Numbered from the stretch's first letter, positions 31,832 through 40,837 are shown. The stretch: 46,886 nt of DNA from SIG575 sp045534165 (GCA_045534165.1 JAZSJD010000080.1:1-46886); one strand, 5' to 3'. Notes: generated by a model not told the origin, from the sequence alone. Made by a program: numbers and translations.

Positions 31832-33163
31832 ATGTCAAGACCTATTGTAGCCATTGTAGGACGTCCCAATGTTGGTAAATCAACACTTTTCAACAAGCTT
31901 ATCGGTCAGCGTCTTTCAATTGTTGATGACACTCCCGGCGTTACAAGGGACAGAATATATGGCGATTGCGAATGGCAAAGACATAATTTTCTTTTGATAG
32001 ATACAGGCGGTATTGAGCCTGCTTCAGACGATATTATTCTTGTTCAGATGAAACGTCAGGCACAGCTTGCAATTGACAGCGCTGATGTTATCATCCTGGT
32101 AACTGATGTTAAAACAGGTGTTGTTGCAACAGATGAAGAAGTTGCTGCAATGCTGAGAAAATCAGGCAAACCCATTGTCCTTTGTGTAAACAAATGTGAC
32201 GGTATCGGTGATATGCCTGCTGAATTTTACGAATTCTATAACCTTGCTCTTGATGAGCCTATTGCAGTTTCTTCAGTACACGGTCACGGTACAGGTGATT
32301 TGCTTGAAGAAGTCTGCAAATATTTCCCCGAACCTGAAGAAGAGGAAGAATTGGGCGGTGAACACATCAAAGTTGCTGTTATCGGCAAACCCAATGTGGG
32401 CAAATCTTCACTCATCAATGCAATTTCAGGTGAAGAAAGAGCAATTGTTTCAAATATTGCAGGCACAACACGTGATGCAACAGACACAATTGTGGAAAAT
32501 GCACACGGTAAATTTGTATTTATCGACACAGCAGGCTTAAGAAGAAAAAGCCGTGTTGATGATGCTATTGAAAAATACAGTGTTATCCGTGCCAAAATGG
32601 CTGTTGAAAGAGCAACTGTATGCGTTATTATGATTGATGCAACAGAAGGCTTTACAGAGCAGGATTCAAAGGTTGCAGGTATTGCCCACGAAATGGGTAA
32701 AGCTTGCATTGTTGCAGTAAATAAATGGGATGCTGTTGAAAAAGACGGTAAAACAATGGATGCTTACAGAAAAAAACTTATGAATGATTTTTCTTTTATG
32801 TCCTATGCGCCCATAATTTTCATTTCTGCAAAAACAGGTCAGCGTCTTGACAGACTTTATGACCTTATCAGGTTTGTTGATGAGCAGAATGCAATGAGAA
32901 TTTCCACAGGTAAGCTCAACGATGTTCTTGCTGCTGCAACTGCAAGGGTTCAGCCACCAACAGATAAAGGCAGAAGACTTAAAATTTATTATATGACTCA
33001 GGCATCAACAAGACCGCCAACGTTTGTCTGCTTTGTTAACCGTAAAGATTTGTTCCATTACAGTTATCAGAGATACCTTGACAACCAGATCAGAGAAATT
33101 TTCGGTCTTGAAGGCACACCCACAAATTATGTAATCAGAGAACGTGATAAAGACGACACTTAA
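31832..33163 (+). CDS. der: Ribosome biogenesis GTPase Der (EngA)
   Basis: A 443-aa protein with two GTPase domains and a C-terminal KH-like domain. First domain: GRPNVGKST (P-loop), DTPGVTRD, DTGG and NKCD. Second domain: GKPNVGKSS, AGTTRD, DTAGLRRKS and NKWD. The C-terminus PPTFVCFVNRKDLFHYSYQRYLDNQIRE is typical. Der helps 50S assembly. I place the start at ATG 31832 (MSRPIVAIVGRP), 6 nt after AAAGGAG; ATG 31826 would touch the SD and overlap the DUF512 stop codon. Confidence 0.96.
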   Translation: MSRPIVAIVGRPNVGKSTLFNKLIGQRLSIVDDTPGVTRDRIYGDCEWQRHNFLLIDTGGIEPASDDIILVQMKRQAQLAIDSADVIILVTDVKTGVVATDEEVAAMLRKSGKPIVLCVNKCDGIGDMPAEFYEFYNLALDEPIAVSSVHGHGTGDLLEEVCKYFPEPEEEEELGGEHIKVAVIGKPNVGKSSLINAISGEERAIVSNIAGTTRDATDTIVENAHGKFVFIDTAGLRRKSRVDDAIEKYSVIRAKMAVERATVCVIMIDATEGFTEQDSKVAGIAHEMGKACIVAVNKWDAVEKDGKTMDAYRKKLMNDFSFMSYAPIIFISAKTGQRLDRLYDLIRFVDEQNAMRISTGKLNDVLAAATARVQPPTDKGRRLKIYYMTQASTRPPTFVCFVNRKDLFHYSYQRYLDNQIREIFGLEGTPTNYVIRERDKDDT

Positions 33164-33188
33164 TGTTTGTTAGTGGAGGTGTAACCTT

Positions 33189-34724
33189 ATGGCAAATAAC
33201 ATTTTCAAGGCAACTGACGTAAGAGAAAGATTGCGTTTTATTGAATATGCTGCATTTTCTGTTGATAAAGTAGGGCAGAATTTAAAATCAGCTCTGTCAG
33301 GAGTTTTCGGTGGACTTGTGGTTTCAACTTATCTTGGGTTGAGCGACGAAGCTTATCTTACTTACACGTCCATTGCTTTCATCTTAAGCTTCTGGGATAT
33401 TTTCAATGATGTTATTGTAGGTAACGTTATTGACAGATTAAGAATCAGCCATTCCCTTCTGGGAAGGTTCAAGCCCATTCTTCTGTGGCTTTTGATTCCC
33501 ACAGCTTTCCTCGGCATTGCAGGGGCATTTCCCATTAAGGATTTCTTCCCTCAGACAGGGGATACCTTCAAAGTCGTTTATCTGGTAATACTTTACCTTG
33601 TGAACGATATGGTGGGAACTTTCTACAATGCTGCAATGACTGCTCTTACTGCAAGGCAGACAGCTGACAATGCAGAAAGAGGATATCTTTCAGGTATCGG
33701 CGGAATTTTAGGCTCTGTAATCGGCGGAAGCGGTACATATGTTGCTGCTATCGTTGCTGCAGTTCTTCCAAATCTTACAGAAGCTCAGAGATATTTCTAC
33801 GGAATGGTGTTCTTCAGCATCATTTCAATTCCTCTTACAGTGTTTAATATTATTGTAACTAAAGAGAGAATTGTAGAACCTCCTCAGCAGAAAGTTCCAC
33901 GTCTGAGAGATGTTTATTCTCAGGTTATAAAAAACAGACCTCTTGTGCTCATTACAATTGCAGATGTTCTCTCATCAGGTATGTCAATTGGTTATGGTTT
34001 CCTTATTTATGTTTTCAGAGCTTGTTTTTCTGATGTAACGCTTCAGCTTTCCCTTTTTGGTTTTCAGATAGGCGATAAGCTCCAGGGATATGAAGCTATT
34101 ATGGCAGCTTGTTCTGCTGCAACGGTTATTCCCACAGGTGCATCACTTTTGTTAGCACCTATTATCAGAAAATGGATTCCTGATAAACCACTTTTTATTT
34201 TCACAAAATTCTGGACATTTTTCTGCTACACGGGAATGTTTATAACAACTTTCCCCATTACAAAATATGACCCCACATCTCTTTTCTTGAGAATTACTTT
34301 CTGGTATGCACTGCACGGTCTGACAACAGGTCTTTATTCTGTTGTTCCCAATATGCTCCAGCTTACAGCTTATGACTATGGCGAATATAAATTCGGTCAC
34401 CGTAATGAAGCAACGGTAAGTGCGTTAAAATCAACCCTTTCAAAAATCGTAGGATCTTTGGGTAACTATGCTTCTTCCTGGTGTCTTGTTCTCATTGGCT
34501 ATGTGCAGAACGGGGCAGAAGTGGCAAACATTACTTCAGACACAAAACAATGGCTTGTAGCATTGTTTGCCGTGTTCCCTGCAGTATCTTCTCTTTTGGC
34601 TATTGCACCGATGCTTTTCTATAAGCTTGGAGGTAAACAGCAGAAAGCAATGGTTGAAGAACTTAATAAACGCAGGCAGAAAACACTTAATGAAATAAAC
34701 AGTAAAGAAGAAGTAACAAAATAA
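33189..34724 (+). CDS. GPH/MFS-family sugar transporter (first copy)
   Basis: A 511-aa membrane protein with about 12 helices of the glycoside-pentoside-hexuronide (MFS_2) group, usually Na+- or H+-coupled symporters of oligosaccharides or uronides. It shows the early FWDIFNDVIVGNVIDRLR motif (the family's D-x-x-x-D segment), LGRFKPILLW, and a later YGEYKFGHRNEATVSALKSTLSKIVG that matches the family's second-half signature. SD GGAGG. It sits between der and typA, both translation GTPases, with no glycosidase beside it, so the substrate is unknown. A second GPH protein follows typA and the HAD gene. Confidence 0.87.
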   Translation: MANNIFKATDVRERLRFIEYAAFSVDKVGQNLKSALSGVFGGLVVSTYLGLSDEAYLTYTSIAFILSFWDIFNDVIVGNVIDRLRISHSLLGRFKPILLWLLIPTAFLGIAGAFPIKDFFPQTGDTFKVVYLVILYLVNDMVGTFYNAAMTALTARQTADNAERGYLSGIGGILGSVIGGSGTYVAAIVAAVLPNLTEAQRYFYGMVFFSIISIPLTVFNIIVTKERIVEPPQQKVPRLRDVYSQVIKNRPLVLITIADVLSSGMSIGYGFLIYVFRACFSDVTLQLSLFGFQIGDKLQGYEAIMAACSAATVIPTGASLLLAPIIRKWIPDKPLFIFTKFWTFFCYTGMFITTFPITKYDPTSLFLRITFWYALHGLTTGLYSVVPNMLQLTAYDYGEYKFGHRNEATVSALKSTLSKIVGSLGNYASSWCLVLIGYVQNGAEVANITSDTKQWLVALFAVFPAVSSLLAIAPMLFYKLGGKQQKAMVEELNKRRQKTLNEINSKEEVTK

Positions 34725-34741
34725 GTTGAAGGTGAAAAAAC

Positions 34742-36562
34742 TTGGAAAAAAGAAATGATGTAAGAAACGTGGCTATCATTGCCCACGTTGACCACGGTAA
34801 AACAACACTTGTTGATGAAATGCTCAAGCAGAGTGGTATTTTCCGTTCAAACGAGCAGGTTCAGGACAGAGTTATGGACTCCAACGACCTTGAACGTGAA
34901 AGAGGTATCACAATTCTTTCAAAGAACACATCAATTCATTATAAAGACACAAAAATCAACATCGTTGATACTCCCGGTCATGCTGATTTCGGTGGCGAAG
35001 TTGAACGTATTTTAATGATGGTTGACGGTGTGCTTCTGCTTGTAGATGCTTTTGAAGGATGTATGCCACAGACAAGATTTGTTCTTAAAAAAGCTTTGGG
35101 ACTTGAAAAGAAAGTTGTGGTTGTTGTTAACAAAATCGACCGTCCCGGTGCACGTCCCGAAGAAGTTATTGATGAAGTGCTTGATTTGTTTATTGAGCTT
35201 GGTGCAAATGAAGACCAGCTTGAATTCCCCGTTGTTTATGCTTCTGCAAGAGAGGGCTATTCTTCCCTTGACAGTTCTGTAAGGGAAGGGGATATGCGAC
35301 CTCTCCTTGATTCAATTCTTGAAAACATTGAATGTCCCGAAGGCGATTTGAACGGACCTACACAGGTACTTTTCTCAAGCCTTGACTATGATGATTATAT
35401 CGGCAGAATCGGTATCGGACGTGTTGAAAGAGGTACAATCAAAAAAGGCGGAAGCTTTGTTCTCTGCAAATCTGACGGTACAACACAGAACGTTAAAATT
35501 ACAAGACTTAGTCAGTTTGAAGGTCTTAAAAGAGTTGAAGTTGAAACAGCTTCAATGGGCGACCTGATTTGTGTTTCAGGTATTGAGGGACTTAACATCG
35601 GTGAAACAATCTGTGCACCCGATTGCGTTGAACCGTTACCATTCATCAAAATTGATGAGCCTACAATTTCAATGAACTTCATTGTAAATGACAGCCCCTT
35701 TGCAGGCAAGGAAGGTAAATTCGTAACTTCACGTAACTTGCGTGACAGACTTTATAAAGAAGTTGAAACAAACGTAAGTATGCGTGTTGAAGATACAGAA
35801 ACAACAGACACTTTCAAAGTTTCAGGCAGAGGCGAGCTTCACCTTTCAATCCTTATTGAAACAATGCGACGTGAAGGCTATGAATTCCAGGTTTCACGTC
35901 CCAAGGTTATTATGAAAGAAGAAAACGGTGTTATGATGGAACCTGTTGAACTTCTTATTGTTGAAGTGCCTGAAAACTATGTTGGCGCAGTTATTGAAAA
36001 ATTAGGTTCACGTAAAGGTGAACTTGAAAATATGGGAACAAGAGATGGTGGAATGAGCCACCTTGAATTCAGAATTCCCTCACGTGGTCTTATCGGCTAC
36101 CGTTCAGAATTTATGACAGATACAAACGGTAACGGTATCATGAACCAGCTCTTTGACGGTTATGTGCCCTATGCAGGCGATATCAGAATGCGTGAAAGAG
36201 GTTCAATTGTTGTTCACGAAACAGGTGAAACAACAGGTTACGGTCTTTTCAACACTCAGGAAAGAGGCAGACTTTTTGTCGGCCCCGGTGTTGATGTATA
36301 TGAAGGTATGATTGTTGGCGAATGTGCAAAGGATGAAGATATCGTTTGTAACGTATGTAAGAAAAAACAGATGACCAACACACGTGCCTCAGGTTCAGAC
36401 GATGCTTTAAGACTTGTTCCTCATTCTGTTCTCAGCCTTGAACAGTCAATGGAATTCATCAGCGATGATGAACTTTTGGAAATAACTCCCAAATCATTAA
36501 GACTCAGAAAAAGAATACTTTCCAAAGAGTTGAGAATGAAGAAAAAATTCGGAGGAAAATAA
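34742..36562 (+). CDS. typA: GTPase TypA/BipA
   Basis: A 606-aa translational GTPase that binds the ribosome under stress and helps 50S assembly. P-loop AHVDHGKTTLVDEML, switch region RERGITILSKNTSIHY, DTPGHADFGGEVER, and NKIDRPGARP. Further EF-G-like domains include SGRGELHLSILIETMRREGYEF and a TypA-specific C-terminus (RASGSDDALRLVPHSVLSLEQSMEFI). TTG start with AAGGTG upstream. Its stop codon overlaps the start of the following HAD gene by one base (TAATG). Confidence 0.96.
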   Translation: MEKRNDVRNVAIIAHVDHGKTTLVDEMLKQSGIFRSNEQVQDRVMDSNDLERERGITILSKNTSIHYKDTKINIVDTPGHADFGGEVERILMMVDGVLLLVDAFEGCMPQTRFVLKKALGLEKKVVVVVNKIDRPGARPEEVIDEVLDLFIELGANEDQLEFPVVYASAREGYSSLDSSVREGDMRPLLDSILENIECPEGDLNGPTQVLFSSLDYDDYIGRIGIGRVERGTIKKGGSFVLCKSDGTTQNVKITRLSQFEGLKRVEVETASMGDLICVSGIEGLNIGETICAPDCVEPLPFIKIDEPTISMNFIVNDSPFAGKEGKFVTSRNLRDRLYKEVETNVSMRVEDTETTDTFKVSGRGELHLSILIETMRREGYEFQVSRPKVIMKEENGVMMEPVELLIVEVPENYVGAVIEKLGSRKGELENMGTRDGGMSHLEFRIPSRGLIGYRSEFMTDTNGNGIMNQLFDGYVPYAGDIRMRERGSIVVHETGETTGYGLFNTQERGRLFVGPGVDVYEGMIVGECAKDEDIVCNVCKKKQMTNTRASGSDDALRLVPHSVLSLEQSMEFISDDELLEITPKSLRLRKRILSKELRMKKKFGGK

Positions 36563-37218
36563 TGCACCAATTTGAGTTTGTAATATTTGATTTTGACGGC
36601 ACTGTGGCAGATACACGCAGAGGTGTTTTTGACAGCATTACTTATGCACTGACCTCTTACGGCTACGAAGTGCCTGACGAAAACATTCTAAACTCGTTTT
36701 TAGGTCCGCCGCTTTTCGAATCTTTTCAGAAAACCACAGGCTGCAGTGACGAAATGGCAGAAAAACTTACTGCAAAATACCGGGAACTTTATACTGATAA
36801 TGCAATGTACAGACTGCATCTTTTTGACGGCATTGAAGAAATGCTGAAAGAGATGAAGAAAAACGGTATAAAAACAGCAATAGCATCTTCAAAGCCTGAA
36901 AAGTTTTTCAGTAAACTGCTTGAATATCTCGGTATAACAAAATATTTTGATGTGGTGTGCGGTGCATCACTCGGTGATACACACAACACCAAACAACAGA
37001 TTATTGCACGTGCAATGGAAATGCTGGGTGCCGAAAGAGATAAAACACTTATGGTCGGTGACAGAGTTTTTGATATTGACGGTGCAAAAGAAAATAAAAT
37101 CAAATCAGCAGGTGTGGTTTTCGGCTTTGATTACAGAAAAGAGCTTGAAAACGCAGGTGCGGATTTTATTGTAACAACCACCAAGCAACTTTTAGAGGAG
37201 GTATTATTATGCCGGTAA
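36562..37218 (+). CDS. HAD-family hydrolase (phosphoglycolate phosphatase-like)
   Basis: A 218-aa HAD phosphatase: DFDGTVADT (D10 nucleophile and D12), the TAIASSKPEKF motif II/III region, and GDRVFDIDGAKENKIKSAGV with the acidic metal motif. The cap is of the four-helix PGP/PpaX kind. The substrate is unresolved (phosphoglycolate, pyrophosphate or a sugar phosphate). ATG overlaps the typA stop codon and the gene overlaps the next GPH transporter by 10 bp, so the three are translationally coupled; this hints that the phosphatase acts on the transported sugar. Confidence 0.88.
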   Translation: MHQFEFVIFDFDGTVADTRRGVFDSITYALTSYGYEVPDENILNSFLGPPLFESFQKTTGCSDEMAEKLTAKYRELYTDNAMYRLHLFDGIEEMLKEMKKNGIKTAIASSKPEKFFSKLLEYLGITKYFDVVCGASLGDTHNTKQQIIARAMEMLGAERDKTLMVGDRVFDIDGAKENKIKSAGVVFGFDYRKELENAGADFIVTTTKQLLEEVLLCR

Positions 37219-38690
37219 CTAATACGAAGCTTAACAGCGAAAGTCACAAAAACGTCAGAACAAGTGAATTTGTCCTCTATCTGCTCGGTGTATTCTTTTA
37301 CACAACCATGACAGGTATGGTCGGCGGTAACAGAAACGCATACCTTGTCAATGTTTTAAGATTACCCGAATCACAGACATCACTTTTTAATTTGTTAACG
37401 GCTGTTATTCCGTTTGTACTTAATTTCTTTATTGTAATGTACATTGACGGCAGAAGGATGGGTAAAGGCGGAAAATTCAGACCTATAGCAATGCTTGTGG
37501 CAGTTCCGATGGCAATTGTTATGATGTTGTCTTTCTGGGCACCTAAAGGGCTTTCGGGAACAATTCTTATGATTTACGTTGTAACTCTTGCTGTGCTCTG
37601 GGCAGTTTTCTGTACGTTCGGCAATTCAATCAATATGATTGCAAATGTTATGACACCTAATCTCAAGGAACGTGACCAGGTTCTTTCTTTCAGAAGTATT
37701 TCATCGGCAATCGGTAACTCTGCACCTGTTGTTATTGTGCTGGTTGTAGGTCTTATCTGGAATAAGGATAATCCTGAACTTATTGAAGCTGTTACAGGCA
37801 CAAGTATCCGCAGTGTTGAAGGTCTTCAATACATAATTTCTGCAGCTCTTTGCAGCGTAGTAGGCGTTATTACTGTTCTTCTTGGTATGAAAGTTGTCCG
37901 CGAAAGAACTGTTTACACTGCAGAAAAGAAAAATCCCCTCGAAGGTTTTGTTGATATTGTTAAAAACAAATATGCATGGACAATTATTATTTCTGAGTTT
38001 TTAAAGAGCTTCAGAGGTATTTCAACATTTATGGAAGCATTTATTGCAGCAGCTGTTCTTGGTGATATTTCAAAGAAAATTCTTTTCGTGCTTCCTGTTG
38101 GTATCGGCACAGCGGTCGGTATGCTTGTTGTTAACTTCCTGCTTAAAAAGTTTGATGCAAGGCAGCTTTACATTGCAAGTGGTATATATTCACTTTGTGC
38201 AAACTGTCTTGCTTTCGGTGTAGGATATGCTTATTTCAAAACAGGCACTACAATTTTGCAGATTGTGTTTATTGTATTTCTGTTCCTCATCGGTATCCAG
38301 TTTGGTGCGTCAAATCTTCTTCCGTCAATGTTCCAGGCTGATGTTCTTGAAACAATTGAATTGAAAACAGGAAAACGTTTCGATGCATCATTCCCCTTTG
38401 TTATTGGTGTAGGCACACTTATAAGCGGTACAATTGCAAGTGTTCTTGCTCCCCTTATCCTTTACGGTGAAGGTTCAATCATTGGTTATATTCAGCCCAC
38501 AGACCTTGTTCCCAATCCGGTGCAGAGCTTTGATACAAAGGTTACACTTTTGTTCTTCTACACAATCGTTCACGGTATTATGATGTTCCTTGCAGGCGTA
38601 CCGTTCTTCTTCTATAAGCTTACAGGTATAAATAAAGAAATTATCCATCAGAAGGTTCTGGAAATCAGAGCACAGATGGAAGAAAAATAA
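37209..38690 (+). CDS. GPH/MFS-family transporter (second copy)
   Basis: A 493-aa polytopic membrane protein with about 12 helices of the MFS_2/GPH type: VGGNRNAYLVNVLRLPESQTSLF near the start, IDGRRMGKGGKFRPIAML (the KGKFRP-like motif) and QADVLETIELKTGKRFDASFPF in the second half. It is only distantly similar to the transporter before typA. ATG 37209, with GAGGAGG inside the HAD gene. Substrate is unknown. It is the last gene of the run and is followed by a strong terminator. Confidence 0.85.
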   Translation: MPVTNTKLNSESHKNVRTSEFVLYLLGVFFYTTMTGMVGGNRNAYLVNVLRLPESQTSLFNLLTAVIPFVLNFFIVMYIDGRRMGKGGKFRPIAMLVAVPMAIVMMLSFWAPKGLSGTILMIYVVTLAVLWAVFCTFGNSINMIANVMTPNLKERDQVLSFRSISSAIGNSAPVVIVLVVGLIWNKDNPELIEAVTGTSIRSVEGLQYIISAALCSVVGVITVLLGMKVVRERTVYTAEKKNPLEGFVDIVKNKYAWTIIISEFLKSFRGISTFMEAFIAAAVLGDISKKILFVLPVGIGTAVGMLVVNFLLKKFDARQLYIASGIYSLCANCLAFGVGYAYFKTGTTILQIVFIVFLFLIGIQFGASNLLPSMFQADVLETIELKTGKRFDASFPFVIGVGTLISGTIASVLAPLILYGEGSIIGYIQPTDLVPNPVQSFDTKVTLLFFYTIVHGIMMFLAGVPFFFYKLTGINKEIIHQKVLEIRAQMEEK

Positions 38691-38706
38691 AATCAATAAC
38701 GTAACA

Positions 38707-38745
38707 AAACTCCCTTTAAGTTATACGCTTAAAGGGAGTTTTTGT
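38707..38745 (+). terminator. Terminator of the yceD-to-GPH run
   Basis: AAACTCCCTTTAAG (38707-38720) pairs with CTTAAAGGGAGTTT (38728-38741), then T-rich. Confidence 0.92.
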
Positions 38746-38755
38746 TTGAAAGCTG

Positions 38756-38984
38756 AATTATGATTTACCACCACACCGACCTTGCCATTTTGCGGTCATC
38801 CTTGAGCAAATCCTCGCCGAGATTCTTCGCTGACGCTCAAGAATGACCACGGCGAGGATGTAGCGAAGGATCTCAAAATGGCAAACAACAAACTGAAACA
38901 CCACCGGGATTCTTCGCTTTGCTCGAGAATGACACGGTGGTGTTTTTTGACACATTCGGAAATGTTACAACTGAATTATGATTT
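38756..38984 (-). repeat. Palindrome-bounded repeat element R1c (inverted) with nested hairpins
   Basis: A 229-bp module bounded by AATTATGATTT (38756-38766 and 38974-38984), an inverted relative of 4941-5095 and 20508-20800. Outer hairpin: stem TGCCATTTTG (38783-38792/38874-38883), enclosing a nested hairpin with stem ATCCTCGCCG (38810-38819/38850-38859). Another hairpin has stem AAACACCACCG (38896-38906/38935-38945). The right palindrome contains the stop codon of the VanZ-like gene. Confidence 0.87.
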
Positions 38985-39383
38985 ACTTGTTTTTCTTATT
39001 TTGAGCACTGCAACTGCAACAAGAACTGCAACAAGTTCAACAGCTATATCCCACCAATCAAAAGTGCCTGTGAGAGTACCTGATTTCTGCATCAGTTCAA
39101 GGGCTGTGCCGACAATAACCGTTATAACAGGTGAAATAATAATCCTCTTTGAAAATGGTTCAAGAACAAGATATAAAGTGAACACAAAAGCATACGACCA
39201 GAGAAAATCGCAGAACCAGTTCACAATAAACGTACCTATAAAAGTTTTTGGTACATAGTTAAAACTTAAGCCTAAAAAATCATTGATATAAGTTGTGTCC
39301 TTCATAAACACATATATCCCGAGTCCCGCCAACAGGGGAATTATTATGTTAAGAATTAAAAATATATTTTTCTTCAGTTTCAT
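38976..39383 (-). CDS. VanZ-like membrane protein
   Basis: A 135-aa protein with four hydrophobic helices and the VanZ-like signature near the C-terminus: ALELMQKSGTLTGTFDWWDIAVELVAVLVAV (the E-Q ... D-x-x-x-N/E-x-x-G region, here with Glu). VanZ-like proteins are named for a teicoplanin-resistance accessory protein, but most have no known role, so no resistance is inferred. It is the last gene of a minus-strand trio, starting 1-2 bp after the EEP gene. Its stop codon (38976-38978) falls inside the boundary palindrome of a repeat element, so the last residue or two may come from the repeat. Confidence 0.75.
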   Translation of the reverse strand: MKLKKNIFLILNIIIPLLAGLGIYVFMKDTTYINDFLGLSFNYVPKTFIGTFIVNWFCDFLWSYAFVFTLYLVLEPFSKRIIISPVITVIVGTALELMQKSGTLTGTFDWWDIAVELVAVLVAVAVLKIRKTSKS

Positions 39384-39384
39384 A

Positions 39385-40083
39385 TCAATTCACTTCCGCT
39401 ATGTGTGGTCTGTGGTCAGAAGCGACAACAGAGGGGATGTCTGCATTCAGTATTTCAACATCACTTGACACGAAAATATAATCAATTTTTATTTCAGGCT
39501 TGTCTGACGGGAAAGACAAAAGAGGTGAGGAAAAACAAACTGCAGTGTCTTTCATTCTTTCTCTTATAGGTTTGAGAATTTCATTTTCAGGTGTTATGTT
39601 GAAATCACCCATAAGTATGCACTTTTCATCTTTAAGATTTGCAAGAACTGTTTCAACTGCATTTTTCTGCTCATCTTCGTTAAGACCGAAGTGAGTTACA
39701 AGAACTGTATATCCGTTCTCAAGTTCTGTTTTAAGCAGACATCGTGTTTCATAGCTTTCTTTACCTGTTTTTATTTCAGGGTCGGGAATTATAATTGTTT
39801 CAGCATTCACAATGGGTATTCTTGATAAAATACCATTTCCGTAAGGATTTCTTTTACCGCCCACATCAATTGCTTTTGCAAAATAATAATTTTCAAGACC
39901 TGTCAGCAAAGACAGTTTTTTCGTCTGGGCTGTGTAACCTAATCTTATTCCTTTATCACGCATTTCGTTAAGCCCTACAACATCTGCCTGACAGTTTTTT
40001 ATTGTTTCTGCCATAATTTCAAAGTCTATTCTCCGCTTTTTAAAATTAAGGCAATGCTGTGTGTTGAAAGACATAATTTTCAT
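39385..40083 (-). CDS. Endonuclease/exonuclease/phosphatase-family hydrolase
   Basis: A 232-aa EEP-fold protein: MKIMSFNTQHCL (Asn), VVGLNEM (Glu metal ligand), THFGLNEDEQ, CILMGDFNIT (Asp/Asn) and ASDHRPHIAEV (catalytic Asp-His pair). This is the complete EEP catalytic set. There is no signal peptide, so it acts in the cytoplasm. The reaction (phosphodiesterase or phosphatase) cannot be chosen from sequence. It is the middle gene of a three-gene operon with two small membrane proteins; spacing to the neighbours is 10 bp and 1 bp. Confidence 0.87.
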   Translation of the reverse strand: MKIMSFNTQHCLNFKKRRIDFEIMAETIKNCQADVVGLNEMRDKGIRLGYTAQTKKLSLLTGLENYYFAKAIDVGGKRNPYGNGILSRIPIVNAETIIIPDPEIKTGKESYETRCLLKTELENGYTVLVTHFGLNEDEQKNAVETVLANLKDEKCILMGDFNITPENEILKPIRERMKDTAVCFSSPLLSFPSDKPEIKIDYIFVSSDVEILNADIPSVVASDHRPHIAEVN

Positions 40084-40093
40084 AAATCAGACC

Positions 40094-40660
40094 TTATTTC
40101 ATAAATTGTTTAACAAGACGTTTTGCAATTTCAATAATGAGCACTACAACCACTGTTATAACAAGCGCAAGCACAACAGGCGTTACCATTTCATAATTTA
40201 TTGCACCTATGCGCATTGCTTCTTTTGTGATATCAAACACAGCAATAAAAGAGCCAAGAGTAGTCCATTTGAAAAGACTGCTTACAAGACCTAAACCATT
40301 ATAAAGAATGTTTTTACCTCTTGAAAATGACGGTACATATCTTGCAGGCATATAGCCGATAAAACAAATTGAAAGCGCCATTGCCAAAAAAACTGACGAA
40401 AAAACTGACGAAGGAATAGTCACGCCTATTTTCGAAAACATGGGCATACCCAAATAATAAACAAGAAGAACAACTAAACCCGGAAAAAGGCTTTCTGTGG
40501 GCAAACTTAACCAGTTTATAACATTGCTTGCCTTTTTGTTTATTCCTGCAATCAATGTAAAAATTGTTCCCACTATAAAAGGTAACACCGCTGACATTGC
40601 AGTGGTCAGAATATTCTGCCACAGACCTTGAAATAACATACCAATTGTTGAACTTTCCAT
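40094..40660 (-). CDS. Membrane protein, possibly ABC-permease-like
   Basis: A 188-aa protein with about five hydrophobic helices. The start GMLFQGLWQNILTTAMSAVLPFIVGTIFTLIAG resembles the first helices of amino-acid ABC permeases (HisM/GlnP type), and KEAMRIGAINYE could be a degenerate EAA loop, but no ATP-binding or binding-protein gene is nearby, so the assignment is weak. The start is ATG 40660, with AAAGGAG 8 nt upstream; the ATG at 40681 overlaps this SD. First gene of the minus-strand operon, with a good promoter 20 bp upstream. Confidence 0.5.
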   Translation of the reverse strand: MESSTIGMLFQGLWQNILTTAMSAVLPFIVGTIFTLIAGINKKASNVINWLSLPTESLFPGLVVLLVYYLGMPMFSKIGVTIPSSVFSSVFLAMALSICFIGYMPARYVPSFSRGKNILYNGLGLVSSLFKWTTLGSFIAVFDITKEAMRIGAINYEMVTPVVLALVITVVVVLIIEIAKRLVKQFMK

Positions 40661-40681
40661 ACCTACCACTCCTTTTGGCAT

Positions 40682-40710
40682 ATTATAACAATAAATTATG
40701 TTAATATCAA
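40682..40710 (-). promoter_or_regulatory. Promoter of the minus-strand membrane/EEP operon
   Basis: Minus strand TTGATA (40705-40710), 17-bp spacer, TATAAT (40682-40687). Confidence 0.7.
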
Positions 40711-40728
40711 TAAAATTTATATATTTTA

Positions 40729-40757
40729 TTGACTTTTTTTGTGAAATTTATTATCCT
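40729..40757 (+). promoter_or_regulatory. Promoter of the PHP operon
   Basis: TTGACT (40729-40734), 17-bp spacer, TATCCT (40752-40757). Confidence 0.55.
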
Positions 40758-40772
40758 AAAAGTATAAAGTAT

Positions 40773-40799
40773 CGGCTCACTTGTGTAAAGGGAGCCTGT
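40773..40799 (+). repeat. Fragment of repeat element B
   Basis: GGCTCACTTGTGTAAAGGGA and the next few bases match the left part of element B at 20829-20853. It lies in the leader of the small peptide gene, where it would form a hairpin. Confidence 0.55.
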
Positions 40800-40837
40800 A
40801 CAAATAAAAATTTTAAATTAAAAGGAGCGTTTTTTTT

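Noticed and set aside
4941..38984. CRISPR-like arrays from the repeated motifs
   Set aside because: The copies are irregularly spaced, occur in both orientations, have no uniform spacers and no cas gene is nearby. They are interspersed hairpins.
38976..39383. Glycopeptide-resistance gene based on VanZ similarity
   Set aside because: VanZ-like proteins are common without vanHAX genes, and none are present here.
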